Below are positions 14,542 through 20,513 of a DNA stretch of 20,513 nucleotides, one piece after another (the stretch's first letter is position 1; each line of letters opens with the position of its first letter). The notes below the pieces were generated by a model. The model ran no database searches. It was given only the letters and a program-made list of their open reading frames with translations, and was not told the origin of the DNA. The DNA comes from JAWAFD01 sp964467175 (lineage in GTDB: Archaea; Micrarchaeota; Micrarchaeia; Anstonellales; J096), in the NCBI GenBank assembly GCA_964467175.1, contig CAYXNY010000015.1, positions 1-20,513 of the forward strand. The letters are read 5' to 3'. A program made the translations under genes and the position numbers.

Positions 14542-15978
14542 TTGTTGGAGCCAACGCGCGCATATACAAAAGATTTGGCACCAAGAATGCCACTGGTGCA
14601 TCCGCCAGAGCCAGAGCCAAGCCTGCTCGTTTCGGACGCGGATAAGGGCATTTATGTTGGAAAAACAAGGTTTCTGAAGGTTCCTGTTTTCTGGGATTTT
14701 AGGAAGGTCATAAACCCGCACATAGCGATATGCGGGATTACTGGAAGCGGAAAGAGCTATCTTGTGAAAACCTTTCTTACGAGAGCGGCTCTTATATGGA
14801 ACAGCAATGCGGTTATTCTGGACTGGGTTGGGGAGTATGACAGGTGGGTAAGGCAGGCCGGCGGGAAGGTTATAAGCCTGGGCAAGGAGCATCTGAATTT
14901 GCTGGATCTGGGGGGGATGAGCCCTTCGGAGAGGATACAGCAGATCCTATCGTCGCTTGAAATACTCGCCGACCTGAAAAACTTCCCGGACGAAAGGAAT
15001 GATATTGAAGAGGCGCTCGAGTATGTGTATGAAAAAAAGAGGGAGCCGACGCTGATGGATGTTGTAAAGTATCTGGAGAAGAAAAACAAAAGGGCAATGA
15101 GGCTGCTGAAGAGGTACACTGTTGAGGGCTCGGATTTTTTCGCTAAAAAATCTACTCTTAAACTTGAAAAGCTCCTGAACTCGGGCCTGGTGTGCATAGA
15201 CCTGCACTCCCTTCCAACAGAGGAGATGAGAAGTTTGGCCGGGCTGACAATCCTGCAGTTTATAAAGGAGAAAATGAGGAGGAAGGAAATAAAGGAGGAG
15301 AAGGGGATAGATTTGTTCGTCGTGCTCGATGAGGCGTGGAAGATAGCGCAGGATGAGAGGAGCGATGTGATTACGATAGTGAGGGAGGGAAGGAAGTACA
15401 ATTTTGCGCTGATTGTGGCGAGCCAGAATCCGAATGATGTGCATAAAACAATATTCAGCAATGTTGGAACGATGTTTATTCTCAGGCTCGTGCTGAAAGA
15501 GTTCAGGGAATATGTGCAGCATTCGCTCGGTTATTCTGAGTTTATAGATAATGAGGTGGCGAGGTTTGGGGTCGGCGATGCCGCCCTTCATATGATATTT
15601 TCTGAGAGGCGGGCTAGTGCATCTACTTTTCTTTTGAAAAGAATAGATGGCGAGGACCCTTTGTTTGTTTATTCGCTGGAGGTTGGTGGAATGGCTATTG
15701 AGATGGAGAGGGAGCAGTTCATAAAGCTGCTCCATGAGGTTGGGCTTAATGATGAGCAGATTACAATGGTGAAGCAGGAGTTTGAGAAGAATGACGGGAA
15801 GATGGACGGGGTGAAGCTCGTTGGTATGCTTGAAAAATTCGGGTACGCGAGGAGCGCGATAATTGCTTTTATGAGGCAGATGGGCGCGGATGAGAGGAGC
15901 ATAGTCCAGCTGTTCGCGCTTTTAAAGAGAAGGACTGCTGAAAAGGGCGTTGTGGACCTTTACATTGAAGGGGGATAG
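14542..15978 (+). CDS. VirB4/HerA-type AAA+ (FtsK-HerA superfamily) ATPase
   Basis: This 478-residue ATPase has Walker A GITGSGKS (65-72) after NPHIAICG, an acidic LDWVGEYDRW segment (93-102), Walker B LFVVLDEAW (258-266, D263/E264) and a sensor-like VASQNPNDV (292-300). That set belongs to the DUF87/HerA-VirB4 branch, hexameric motors that drive DNA translocation, conjugation or pilus assembly. There is no NurA-type nuclease or Mre11/Rad50 gene beside it, as there is for the DNA-repair HerA, and three membrane genes precede it, so a secretion or DNA-transfer motor is the better reading (compare archaeal CedB). About 80 residues of helical sequence extend past the core (395-478). The stop of the previous gene abuts the TTG at 14542. 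A later ATG at 14587 could be the start if TTG is not used. Confidence 0.85.
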   Translation: MLEPTRAYTKDLAPRMPLVHPPEPEPSLLVSDADKGIYVGKTRFLKVPVFWDFRKVINPHIAICGITGSGKSYLVKTFLTRAALIWNSNAVILDWVGEYDRWVRQAGGKVISLGKEHLNLLDLGGMSPSERIQQILSSLEILADLKNFPDERNDIEEALEYVYEKKREPTLMDVVKYLEKKNKRAMRLLKRYTVEGSDFFAKKSTLKLEKLLNSGLVCIDLHSLPTEEMRSLAGLTILQFIKEKMRRKEIKEEKGIDLFVVLDEAWKIAQDERSDVITIVREGRKYNFALIVASQNPNDVHKTIFSNVGTMFILRLVLKEFREYVQHSLGYSEFIDNEVARFGVGDAALHMIFSERRASASTFLLKRIDGEDPLFVYSLEVGGMAIEMEREQFIKLLHEVGLNDEQITMVKQEFEKNDGKMDGVKLVGMLEKFGYARSAIIAFMRQMGADERSIVQLFALLKRRTAEKGVVDLYIEGG

Positions 15979-15979
15979 G

Positions 15980-16675
15980 ATGGAAACGGAAAAAATAATC
16001 ATAAAGGCTAAGAGGAAGGGGGAGGAGCAGATTCTTTCCCTGCTCGGGGACTTGGGGTTCACGAGAATAGAGTATGAGGGAAAGAATATTGTTGTGGAAA
16101 AAATAGAAGCGGAGGACATGAAGGGAAAGCCGTTCCTTTTCTACAGAATAGTTTTCGCTCCGGATGAGATCGCGCTTGAGTACGCGGTCCCTCCGAAGTT
16201 CAACAAAAAACAGAGGTTCCTCCAGGTTTTCCCGGTGTTTTTGACATCGCTGAAGCTTGTTGAGAGGCATTATGAAATAAACGCGATTCCGGTTTACAAC
16301 AATGTGGTTGAGTTTTTGGAAGACATGCAGAAAATGGTCGGGGCGGATATGATAGAGGTGCATTCAAAACTCACGGACCTGCAGCAAAAATACGACGAAT
16401 TGAAGCACAAGTACGAGGAGCTTGTGAGGAGCAGCGAGGAGAACGCAAGGCTTCTGCTTGAATGCGAAAAGAAAAGGGTGAGTTTGGGGAAGAGGATAGA
16501 GGGGTTAGAGGGGATGGGCGAGGAGCTTCTTAAAGAGAGGATATACAAATGGCTGAAGGCGCATGATGGGGAGATGGATGTGGAGGAGTTCGCGAAGATA
16601 AACGGGATCCCGCCGGAAAGAGTTGAGGAAGGGCTTGAGATGCTTCTAAAAGACGGATACATAAAGAGGAAGTAG
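15980..16675 (+). CDS. coiled-coil protein with C-terminal winged-helix-like domain, T4SS-operon accessory
   Basis: I do not recognise this 231-residue protein. The N-terminal part (about 1-110) is an alpha/beta domain with strands such as KIIIKAK and KNIVVEKI and a FAPDEIALEYAVPP segment. A heptad-like, highly charged stretch from about 120 to 178 (DLQQKYDELKHKYEELV and on) should form a coiled coil. The last 50 residues (182-231) fit a winged helix-turn-helix: LLKERIYKWLKAHDGEMD, then VEEFAKINGIPPERVEEGLE, then LLKDGYIKR. The wing could bind DNA, so the protein may link substrate DNA, or regulation, to the motor encoded just upstream. The ATG at 15980 follows GGGGGAT and lies one base after the ATPase stop. 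Coiled-coil and wHTH calls are from sequence patterns; function is unknown. Confidence 0.7.
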   Translation: METEKIIIKAKRKGEEQILSLLGDLGFTRIEYEGKNIVVEKIEAEDMKGKPFLFYRIVFAPDEIALEYAVPPKFNKKQRFLQVFPVFLTSLKLVERHYEINAIPVYNNVVEFLEDMQKMVGADMIEVHSKLTDLQQKYDELKHKYEELVRSSEENARLLLECEKKRVSLGKRIEGLEGMGEELLKERIYKWLKAHDGEMDVEEFAKINGIPPERVEEGLEMLLKDGYIKRK

Positions 16676-16682
16676 TGGTGGC

Positions 16683-16805
16683 ATGAAGTATAAATTTGAA
16701 ATCATCGGCGCGTATCCGAAAAGAAGGTTTGCTGTTTACGAGAAAAAGGAGGGTTTTCTAGATAAGATAAAAAAGATGCTGGGTGGGAAGAAAAAACCAA
16801 AATAG
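16683..16805 (+). CDS. 40-residue basic small protein at operon end
   Basis: This short frame has an ATG at 16683, seven bases after the stop of the coiled-coil gene, with GGTGG four bases or fewer upstream as a possible ribosome site. The product is 40 residues, very basic (14 Lys or Arg), with a beta-like start (KYKFEIIGAYPKRRFAVYE) and a short amphipathic helix (FLDKIKKMLGG) before a lysine tail. I do not recognise a family. Spacing and strand agree with co-transcription, and codon choice (AGG, ATA, GGG) matches the operon. It might bind nucleic acid or membrane, but it could also be a chance frame. A following purine-rich stretch to 16835 carries no further gene. Confidence 0.5.
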   Translation: MKYKFEIIGAYPKRRFAVYEKKEGFLDKIKKMLGGKKKPK

Positions 16806-16835
16806 AAGAAAGAGGAAAAAGGCGAGAAAAAGGCA

Positions 16836-16868
16836 GTTGACACCCTCAACCTATGGGCCCGCCCCCAT
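16836..16868 (+). repeat. two adjacent short hairpins
   Basis: GTTGA (16836-16840) pairs with TCAAC (16846-16850) around CACCC, and two bases later ATGGG (16853-16857) pairs with CCCAT (16864-16868) around CCCGCC. Both stems are perfect but only 5 bp. They lie 30 bases after the last gene of the operon and could stabilise the end of its transcript or be part of a small RNA. Confidence 0.4.
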
Positions 16869-17088
16869 CAAGCGGCGTAAGAGAATCTCAAAATAAAAAT
16901 TTCATTCGCCATCTGGTGAAGAATTGATGAACTCAATGCTTATGTTTGCATAGGTGATGTTCCTTTTCTGAAATCCATCAAGCCGCACGCAGCACGCAGA
17001 ATGCAACGCAAATAAGCAGGAGAAGCATGGTGGATACCTTCTTTATGAGTTGGTTCTCGGCAAATTTAATAAAAAAATAAAAATTCTC

Positions 17089-17170
17089 CTCGCTTCTCGT
17101 AAGAGATAAAGAAAATAGGAGAGAAAGAAAAGCGAGATGCGAGTTTTTTATTTTTTGTTTTTATTTTTGC
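17089..17170 (+). terminator. long-stem hairpin plus T-tract
   Basis: CTCGCTTCTCG (17089-17099) and CGAGATGCGAG (17133-17143) pair over 11 positions with one mismatch, around a 33-base purine-rich loop. The right arm is followed directly by a long T-rich tract (17144-17170). This is the clearest terminator in the window and would end transcripts from the upstream operon before the methyltransferase gene. Confidence 0.65.
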
Positions 17171-17230
17171 GACAGCGAATTTTTACGAGATAATTCGCAA
17201 CAGGCCCATGAGAGAATACGGCAGTGGCTG

Positions 17231-17251
17231 TTTTTAATTTTTTGTTTTTAT
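17231..17251 (+). promoter_or_regulatory. T-rich tract with TTTTTAATT, possible promoter of the methyltransferase gene
   Basis: TTTTTAATT is centred about 25 bases before the ATG at 17261, a spacing that would give a leaderless message. It sits in a T-rich tract nearly identical to the terminator tract at 17144, so it could be a second terminator rather than a promoter. No other promoter-like sequence and no Shine-Dalgarno site lies before this ATG. Confidence 0.3.
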
Positions 17252-17260
17252 TCTATCAAT

Positions 17261-18133
17261 ATGGATTGCCGCGGGTATATGGAATGGCTCGGAAGTTTTG
17301 CAAGAAATGATATGAATGAGATGTTGGAAAAAATAAAAGTGGCGGTAAGAGTGAATGAAATAAAAACAGATTCCAGCGAATTCTTGCAATTCAGTGAATT
17401 AAAATTAGAACGCGCTTTTTTTGAAAATGCATTTTTTGTTTTGGATGAGGATATTAAACTTGGGAATACGGTAGAATATTTTTTGGGTTATATGCATACG
17501 CAAAGTCTGTCCTCGATGCTTCCACCGATAATTTTGGGGCCAAAACAAAATGAAAAGATATATGATGTTTGCGCTGCGCCCGGTTCAAAAACAACGCAGA
17601 TGGCTGCGATGATGGGGAATAGAGGAGTGGTGTACGCAAACGATGTACGAATAGAGAGGATAAGCGCCCTTGTGAACAACATAAACCGGCTGGGTGTTTT
17701 AAATACGATAATAACCCAGCGCAACGGAGCAAAACTGCTGAAGCCGGATTATTTTGACAGGGTTTTGGTTGATGCGCCGTGCTCCGGTTTGGGCTCTTCC
17801 CCGCACGCGTACATGAGATGGCAACCAAAAGACAGCATAAAAATTTCCAATCTGCAAAAACAAATTTTGCTCTCCTCTTTTGATTCACTTAAGCAAAACG
17901 GCGCACTTGTGTATTCCACATGCACATACACACGAGAGGAGAATGAGGAGGTTGTTGCTTATTTGCTTGAGAAGAGGGAGAACGCAAAGCTGGCGAACAT
18001 AGATGTTCCTTATGATATCCCACATGAGAATGGGCTAAGTGAATATGGGAATGAGTTTAGAAAGGTTTGGAGGGTTTATCCTTGGCATCTCCAAAGCGAG
18101 GGGTTTTTTATTGCAAAACTGGTGAAACAATGA
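17261..18133 (+). CDS. NSUN/RsmB-family RNA (cytosine-5) methyltransferase
   Basis: This 290-residue protein is a SAM-dependent m5C methyltransferase of the NOL1/NOP2/Sun family, acting on tRNA or rRNA. Signatures are AVRVNEIK (28-35, the usual VRVNTLK), HTQSLSSMLPP (79-89), the SAM motif I DVCAAPGSKTTQMA (102-115), ANDVRIERI (126-134), DAPCSGLGS (171-179), whose C174 releases the product, and YSTCTYTREENEEVV (218-232), whose C221 is the catalytic nucleophile. All key residues are present. It is shorter than bacterial RsmB or RsmF and lacks an N-terminal NusB or PUA domain, as in archaeal tRNA m5C methyltransferases. A PUA-like domain is encoded by the next gene, overlapping by 4 bases (ATGA). 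Target RNA and position cannot be told from sequence alone. Confidence 0.93.
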   Translation: MDCRGYMEWLGSFARNDMNEMLEKIKVAVRVNEIKTDSSEFLQFSELKLERAFFENAFFVLDEDIKLGNTVEYFLGYMHTQSLSSMLPPIILGPKQNEKIYDVCAAPGSKTTQMAAMMGNRGVVYANDVRIERISALVNNINRLGVLNTIITQRNGAKLLKPDYFDRVLVDAPCSGLGSSPHAYMRWQPKDSIKISNLQKQILLSSFDSLKQNGALVYSTCTYTREENEEVVAYLLEKRENAKLANIDVPYDIPHENGLSEYGNEFRKVWRVYPWHLQSEGFFIAKLVKQ

Positions 18134-18534
18134 ATGAATTTGAGAATTATATAAAGGAAAGGTTCGGGATTGTTTTGCCTGATTGGGTGGTTGTTGAGGA
18201 GCATGGAGATAAGTTTAGAATAATGAATAAGGAAGTGAGCGAGGAAAGGCCAAAAAATTTTGTTTTAAAGGGAATTGTTTGCGGAAAAAAGACAACCTTT
18301 GGTATAAAGCCCACTACAGATTTTATCCAGATTTTTGGCCGTCTTGCCTGCAAAAACATTGCCGAAATAAGCCGGGAAGAGATGCTCGGATACGCAAAAG
18401 GAAATGATTTGGAAAGAGAGTTTGAGCTTGAGAACGGCTATGTTGTTTTGAAATTTGAGAAGCACATTATCGGGGTTGGGCTTTGCATAAATAAAAAAAT
18501 AAAAAACCAGGTTGCAAAAGTTAAGAGGATTTAA
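18130..18534 (+). CDS. PUA-like NOL1/NOP2/fmu-family ribosome-biogenesis protein
   Basis: This 134-residue protein resembles the C-terminal PUA-like domain found fused to some NOL1/NOP2/Sun methyltransferases (as in RsmF) and found as a free protein in archaea. Typical is the end of the domain: a YVVLKFEKHIIGVGLCI strand pair with the GVGL turn, then KKIKNQVAKVKR, matching the GxGLxxxxxxKNxxPKxxR pattern. An earlier GIVCGKKTTFGIKPTTDFIQ begins the domain, and the first 45 residues (FENYIKERFGIVLPDWVV) form a small helical head. It probably binds RNA and may guide the methyltransferase encoded just upstream. The ATG at 18130 overlaps that gene's stop, a strong sign of coupling; a longer frame begins further upstream but would run inside the methyltransferase. 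It ends tail-to-tail with the unknown minus-strand gene. Confidence 0.8.
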   Translation: MNEFENYIKERFGIVLPDWVVVEEHGDKFRIMNKEVSEERPKNFVLKGIVCGKKTTFGIKPTTDFIQIFGRLACKNIAEISREEMLGYAKGNDLEREFELENGYVVLKFEKHIIGVGLCINKKIKNQVAKVKRI

Positions 18535-20417
18535 ACATTCACCTTACTCAATTCATTTAAATTGTTTATTGCCTCTTTATAGTTTTCTTCGTATTTGCCG
18601 CCCAACACAAGCCGTTCGGCACCAAGTTCTCTTATTCGTTTGTCTAGCTCCCTTGTCCTTTCAGCAAGAATCGCACGCGTAGCCTTTGCTCTTGTTTGCA
18701 CATTCCTAAATGTTTCCAAATCTTTTTCAGTTATTCCATTGTCCTTCATTGCTCTTTTTACAGCGTAGTTTAAGAAAGATTGGCCAACAGAGCTTAACAC
18801 GCCTAAGGAAAATTCAGCTAGAACCTCGGCTCGGATTTTATCTGGGTCATATCCATTTTCTTTGCACCATTCTTTAAAGTATTTTTCACCGTTTCGAGTA
18901 AATTTAAGCTCTCCTTTTTCAAATTTAAATATTCCAAAAAATACTAGGGTTGGGACAACATTTGAATTTAACCTAAAAACCTCGCCTGTTTTTTCTGTTT
19001 TCACAAAAGCAGAGAACTTATTTGGGTCATAGCCAAGGTTGAGAAGGTCTGTTCTGGTCAAAACCTGGCCGGCATTTTTTATATCCTGAGAAAAGGAAAT
19101 CAGATTTATACCGTAGCCCATCGTCCTATCAATTAAATCCAATCTGTTTGCCATCTGGCTTAAGTCCTTTACATTATCAGATAAAACCCTCAAAAACCTT
19201 TGAACCGCTGGTGGTTGTTTTGATTTCGCGTAGTCGAAAGCTGTTTTTACGGAATCAAAAAAATATTTCTTCCAAAAATCTTCTGTTTTTTCAATTATAG
19301 TCGCATATAGCGCAAGGTCTCGTTTTTCTATTGTAGCGACCGTCTCTTTTGGGTTTGTTGTGTCGTAGGTTGTTTTTATTTCATCTGAGTCTGAAGAGGC
19401 TTGAGTAGGTAATAATATACTCTGGAGTTTATTTATTATATTATCTAATCGTATTATTTCTTCAGAAAGTTTTGCTACTGCATCTCCGATACTTGCCCCC
19501 ATTTTTTCTTCTAACTTCAGGACATCCTCATGGGTTATTTCTCCTCTATCGAATATCCCGTCCACATCTGCTGATCCATCTAAATTAATTCGTCTTTTTG
19601 CATAGTCTCGCGCACCCTGTGGGAGTGCTCGCCAAGCATTTACTTTACTTTCACTGATTTTTTGGGGTGCCCCAGTTTCTTTTGCTTTTGCTCCTTCATT
19701 TTCAAGAACACTTTTAAGAATTTCACATGCTGTTTTTGCTGCTATCAAATCAGATAAGGTAAGGTTTTCAGGATTTTCCAAATCAATTATTCTCTCTTCA
19801 GGAGTGACTATGGTCGTTACCCTTGCATCGGTTTTTCCAAACTCATCCGGCTTTTTTTCAACAGCAATTTTGTACCCTTCTCTCTCTATTATAGTACGTG
19901 TTTCTTCTTGTTTTAGAATTTTTGGGGCAAGTTCATCCATTTCTTTTTTGGATTTCTGATACTCCTTCTCTAACATATCTTTTAAATCCTTAAGGCCCGC
20001 TTTTGATTGGTCATATTTTTTACCTGGGAAACGGGACTCAACCTCGTTTTTATTAAACTTATCATCAAAATAACATATAAATTTGTCATTCCACCAAATA
20101 GATTTACCTTTAGCAGAATCCACCCATAAATTAGTTGCAAACTGAAGTGCCCAATAGGCATACCCTCCTTCTTCACCAACCACTCTTTTCATTCCTTCTA
20201 GCCAATAATCAGCTAAATCCGGGCTTAAGCCCAATTTTATCAATTCTTCCTTTGCCTTCTCCGGGGTGATATTATAGTGCTCTGGTGGTTTTCCGTTTAT
20301 TACATCTCTTAATATCGTTCCGATATCGCCTTTTTTAAGTAATGGCTTCGCATCTTTATTCCGCTTGTAATAATATTTTCTCTCTTCTATCTGTGCCCCA
20401 ACCTGAAATATAAACAT
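18531..20417 (-). CDS. large soluble protein of unknown function
   Basis: I do not recognise this 628-residue protein. It has no signal peptide and no clear membrane helix. Segments I can see are a tryptophan/aromatic-rich part near 85-120 (YAYWALQFATNLWV, SIWWNDKFICYFDD), charged, probably coiled-coil stretches near 140-180 and 315-335, and an EF-hand-like loop, SADVDGIFDRGE at 282-293, with acidic residues at loop positions 3, 5, 9 and 12 and serine at position 1. A helix-rich part (about 370-450) follows, and a long charged helix closes the protein (about 560-625). The start is supported by GGTGA (20422-20426) five bases upstream on this strand and a TATA-like box at 20450-20457. It is monocistronic within the window. 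No function is proposed. Confidence 0.75.
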   Translation of the reverse strand: MFIFQVGAQIEERKYYYKRNKDAKPLLKKGDIGTILRDVINGKPPEHYNITPEKAKEELIKLGLSPDLADYWLEGMKRVVGEEGGYAYWALQFATNLWVDSAKGKSIWWNDKFICYFDDKFNKNEVESRFPGKKYDQSKAGLKDLKDMLEKEYQKSKKEMDELAPKILKQEETRTIIEREGYKIAVEKKPDEFGKTDARVTTIVTPEERIIDLENPENLTLSDLIAAKTACEILKSVLENEGAKAKETGAPQKISESKVNAWRALPQGARDYAKRRINLDGSADVDGIFDRGEITHEDVLKLEEKMGASIGDAVAKLSEEIIRLDNIINKLQSILLPTQASSDSDEIKTTYDTTNPKETVATIEKRDLALYATIIEKTEDFWKKYFFDSVKTAFDYAKSKQPPAVQRFLRVLSDNVKDLSQMANRLDLIDRTMGYGINLISFSQDIKNAGQVLTRTDLLNLGYDPNKFSAFVKTEKTGEVFRLNSNVVPTLVFFGIFKFEKGELKFTRNGEKYFKEWCKENGYDPDKIRAEVLAEFSLGVLSSVGQSFLNYAVKRAMKDNGITEKDLETFRNVQTRAKATRAILAERTRELDKRIRELGAERLVLGGKYEENYKEAINNLNELSKVNV

Positions 20418-20449
20418 CCCTTCACCACTATTTTTTTCTCATTTAACAC

Positions 20450-20457
20450 TTAAATAC
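20450..20457 (-). promoter_or_regulatory. TATA-like box of the 628-residue protein gene
   Basis: Read on the minus strand this is GTATTTAA, centred about 36 bases before the ATG at 20417. A leader of about 10 bases would carry the GGTGA Shine-Dalgarno site at 20422-20426. Both signals together support the chosen start. Confidence 0.45.
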
Positions 20458-20513
20458 TTTTCCATTTCGCTCTTTTTCACTTTCAAAAAATCATATATGA
20501 ATTTTAGAAATGC

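Larger units (their letters stand above)
16806..17260. other. 455-base intergenic region without a supported gene
   Basis: The region holds a purine-rich stretch (16806-16835), two small adjacent hairpins (16836-16868), a segment with TGATGA- and CTGA-like boxes that falls short of a C/D RNA (16924-16971), an apparently unstructured part, and a strong hairpin with T-tracts (17089-17170), then a second T-tract (17231-17251) just before the methyltransferase gene. I see no tRNA-like or rRNA-like sequence. A 17-codon frame from 17028 is too short to support. Confidence 0.6.

Noticed and set aside
14757..15461. Antisense frame of about 234 codons over the ATPase
   Set aside because: It mirrors the Walker-motif gene, is serine- and phenylalanine-rich as expected of a shadow, and has no domain.
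15784..15835. EF-hand in the ATPase tail (NDGKMDG)
   Set aside because: Aligned on its glycine, position 3 is Lys, position 8 is Lys and position 12 is Met, so calcium binding is unlikely.
14542..15978. HerA DNA-repair helicase (HerA-NurA-Mre11-Rad50)
   Set aside because: No NurA, Mre11 or Rad50 gene is adjacent, and membrane-protein genes precede it instead; a transfer or secretion motor fits better, although the family overlap means this is not excluded by sequence alone.
16924..16971. C/D box small RNA
   Set aside because: C-, C'- and D-like boxes exist, but no D' box is visible, the C'-to-D gap is only 7 bases instead of about 10-12, and no terminal stem is clear.
17028..17081. 17-codon frame after GGAG
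   Set aside because: Too short, no family resemblance, and its end runs into an A-rich stretch; likely chance.
1..20513. tRNA, rRNA, CRISPR array or insertion sequence
   Set aside because: I looked for TTCRA-type T-arms with flanking stems, regularly spaced repeats, and transposase genes, and found none.

Overview
The window looks archaeal. Arginine is written almost only as AGA/AGG and isoleucine often as ATA. TATA-like boxes (TTTAAATA and similar) lie about 22-28 bases before several start codons, so several transcripts would be leaderless. Shine-Dalgarno sites of the GAGGTG type precede internal operon genes, and T-rich tracts follow gene ends. The gene content (split transketolase, small TalC-type transaldolase, AglJ-like glycosyltransferase, HerA/VirB4-type ATPase, archaeal NSUN methyltransferase with a separate PUA-like partner) fits an archaeon, perhaps a DPANN-type lineage. 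The lineage is inference only; there is no rRNA or tRNA in the window.

Region 1 (1-7059), AT-rich, is a cell-surface glycan locus. It holds a 5'-truncated GT2 glycosyltransferase, a NodU/CmcH-type O-carbamoyltransferase overlapping it by 4 bases, an N-terminally truncated GT4 glycosyltransferase behind an 80-base inverted-repeat island, a Wzx-type flippase on the minus strand, and a polytopic GT-C-like membrane protein. A hairpin with a T-tract closes it.

Region 2 (7171-11371) is a tight operon for the non-oxidative pentose phosphate pathway: ribulose-phosphate 3-epimerase-like protein, transketolase N and C halves, and transaldolase. An AglJ/DPM1-like polyprenyl-phosphate glycosyltransferase with a membrane tail is coupled to it by a 4-base overlap. 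A small zinc-ribbon gene follows under its own promoter.

Region 3 (11721-16805) is the most interesting part. A membrane-anchored HExxH metallopeptidase precedes a six-gene operon that I interpret as a minimal archaeal type IV secretion or Ced-like DNA-transfer machine. Its genes are a two-helix VirB2/TrbC/CedA1-like pilin candidate, a polytopic VirB6/CedA-like membrane protein, a two-TM protein with a large cytoplasmic domain placed like VirB3 plus the VirB4 N-domain, a VirB4/HerA-type ATPase, a coiled-coil plus winged-helix protein, and a 40-residue basic protein. Only the ATPase is certain at family level. The other assignments rest on size, topology and gene order.

Region 4 (16806-17260) is a 455-base gap with small hairpins and a strong hairpin/T-tract terminator. 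Region 5 (17261-18534) holds an RNA m5C methyltransferase of the NSUN/RsmB family and, overlapping it by 4 bases, a PUA-like NOL1/NOP2/fmu-type ribosome-biogenesis protein. Region 6 (18531-20417, minus strand) is a 628-residue soluble protein that I do not recognise; it carries one EF-hand-like loop and coiled-coil stretches.
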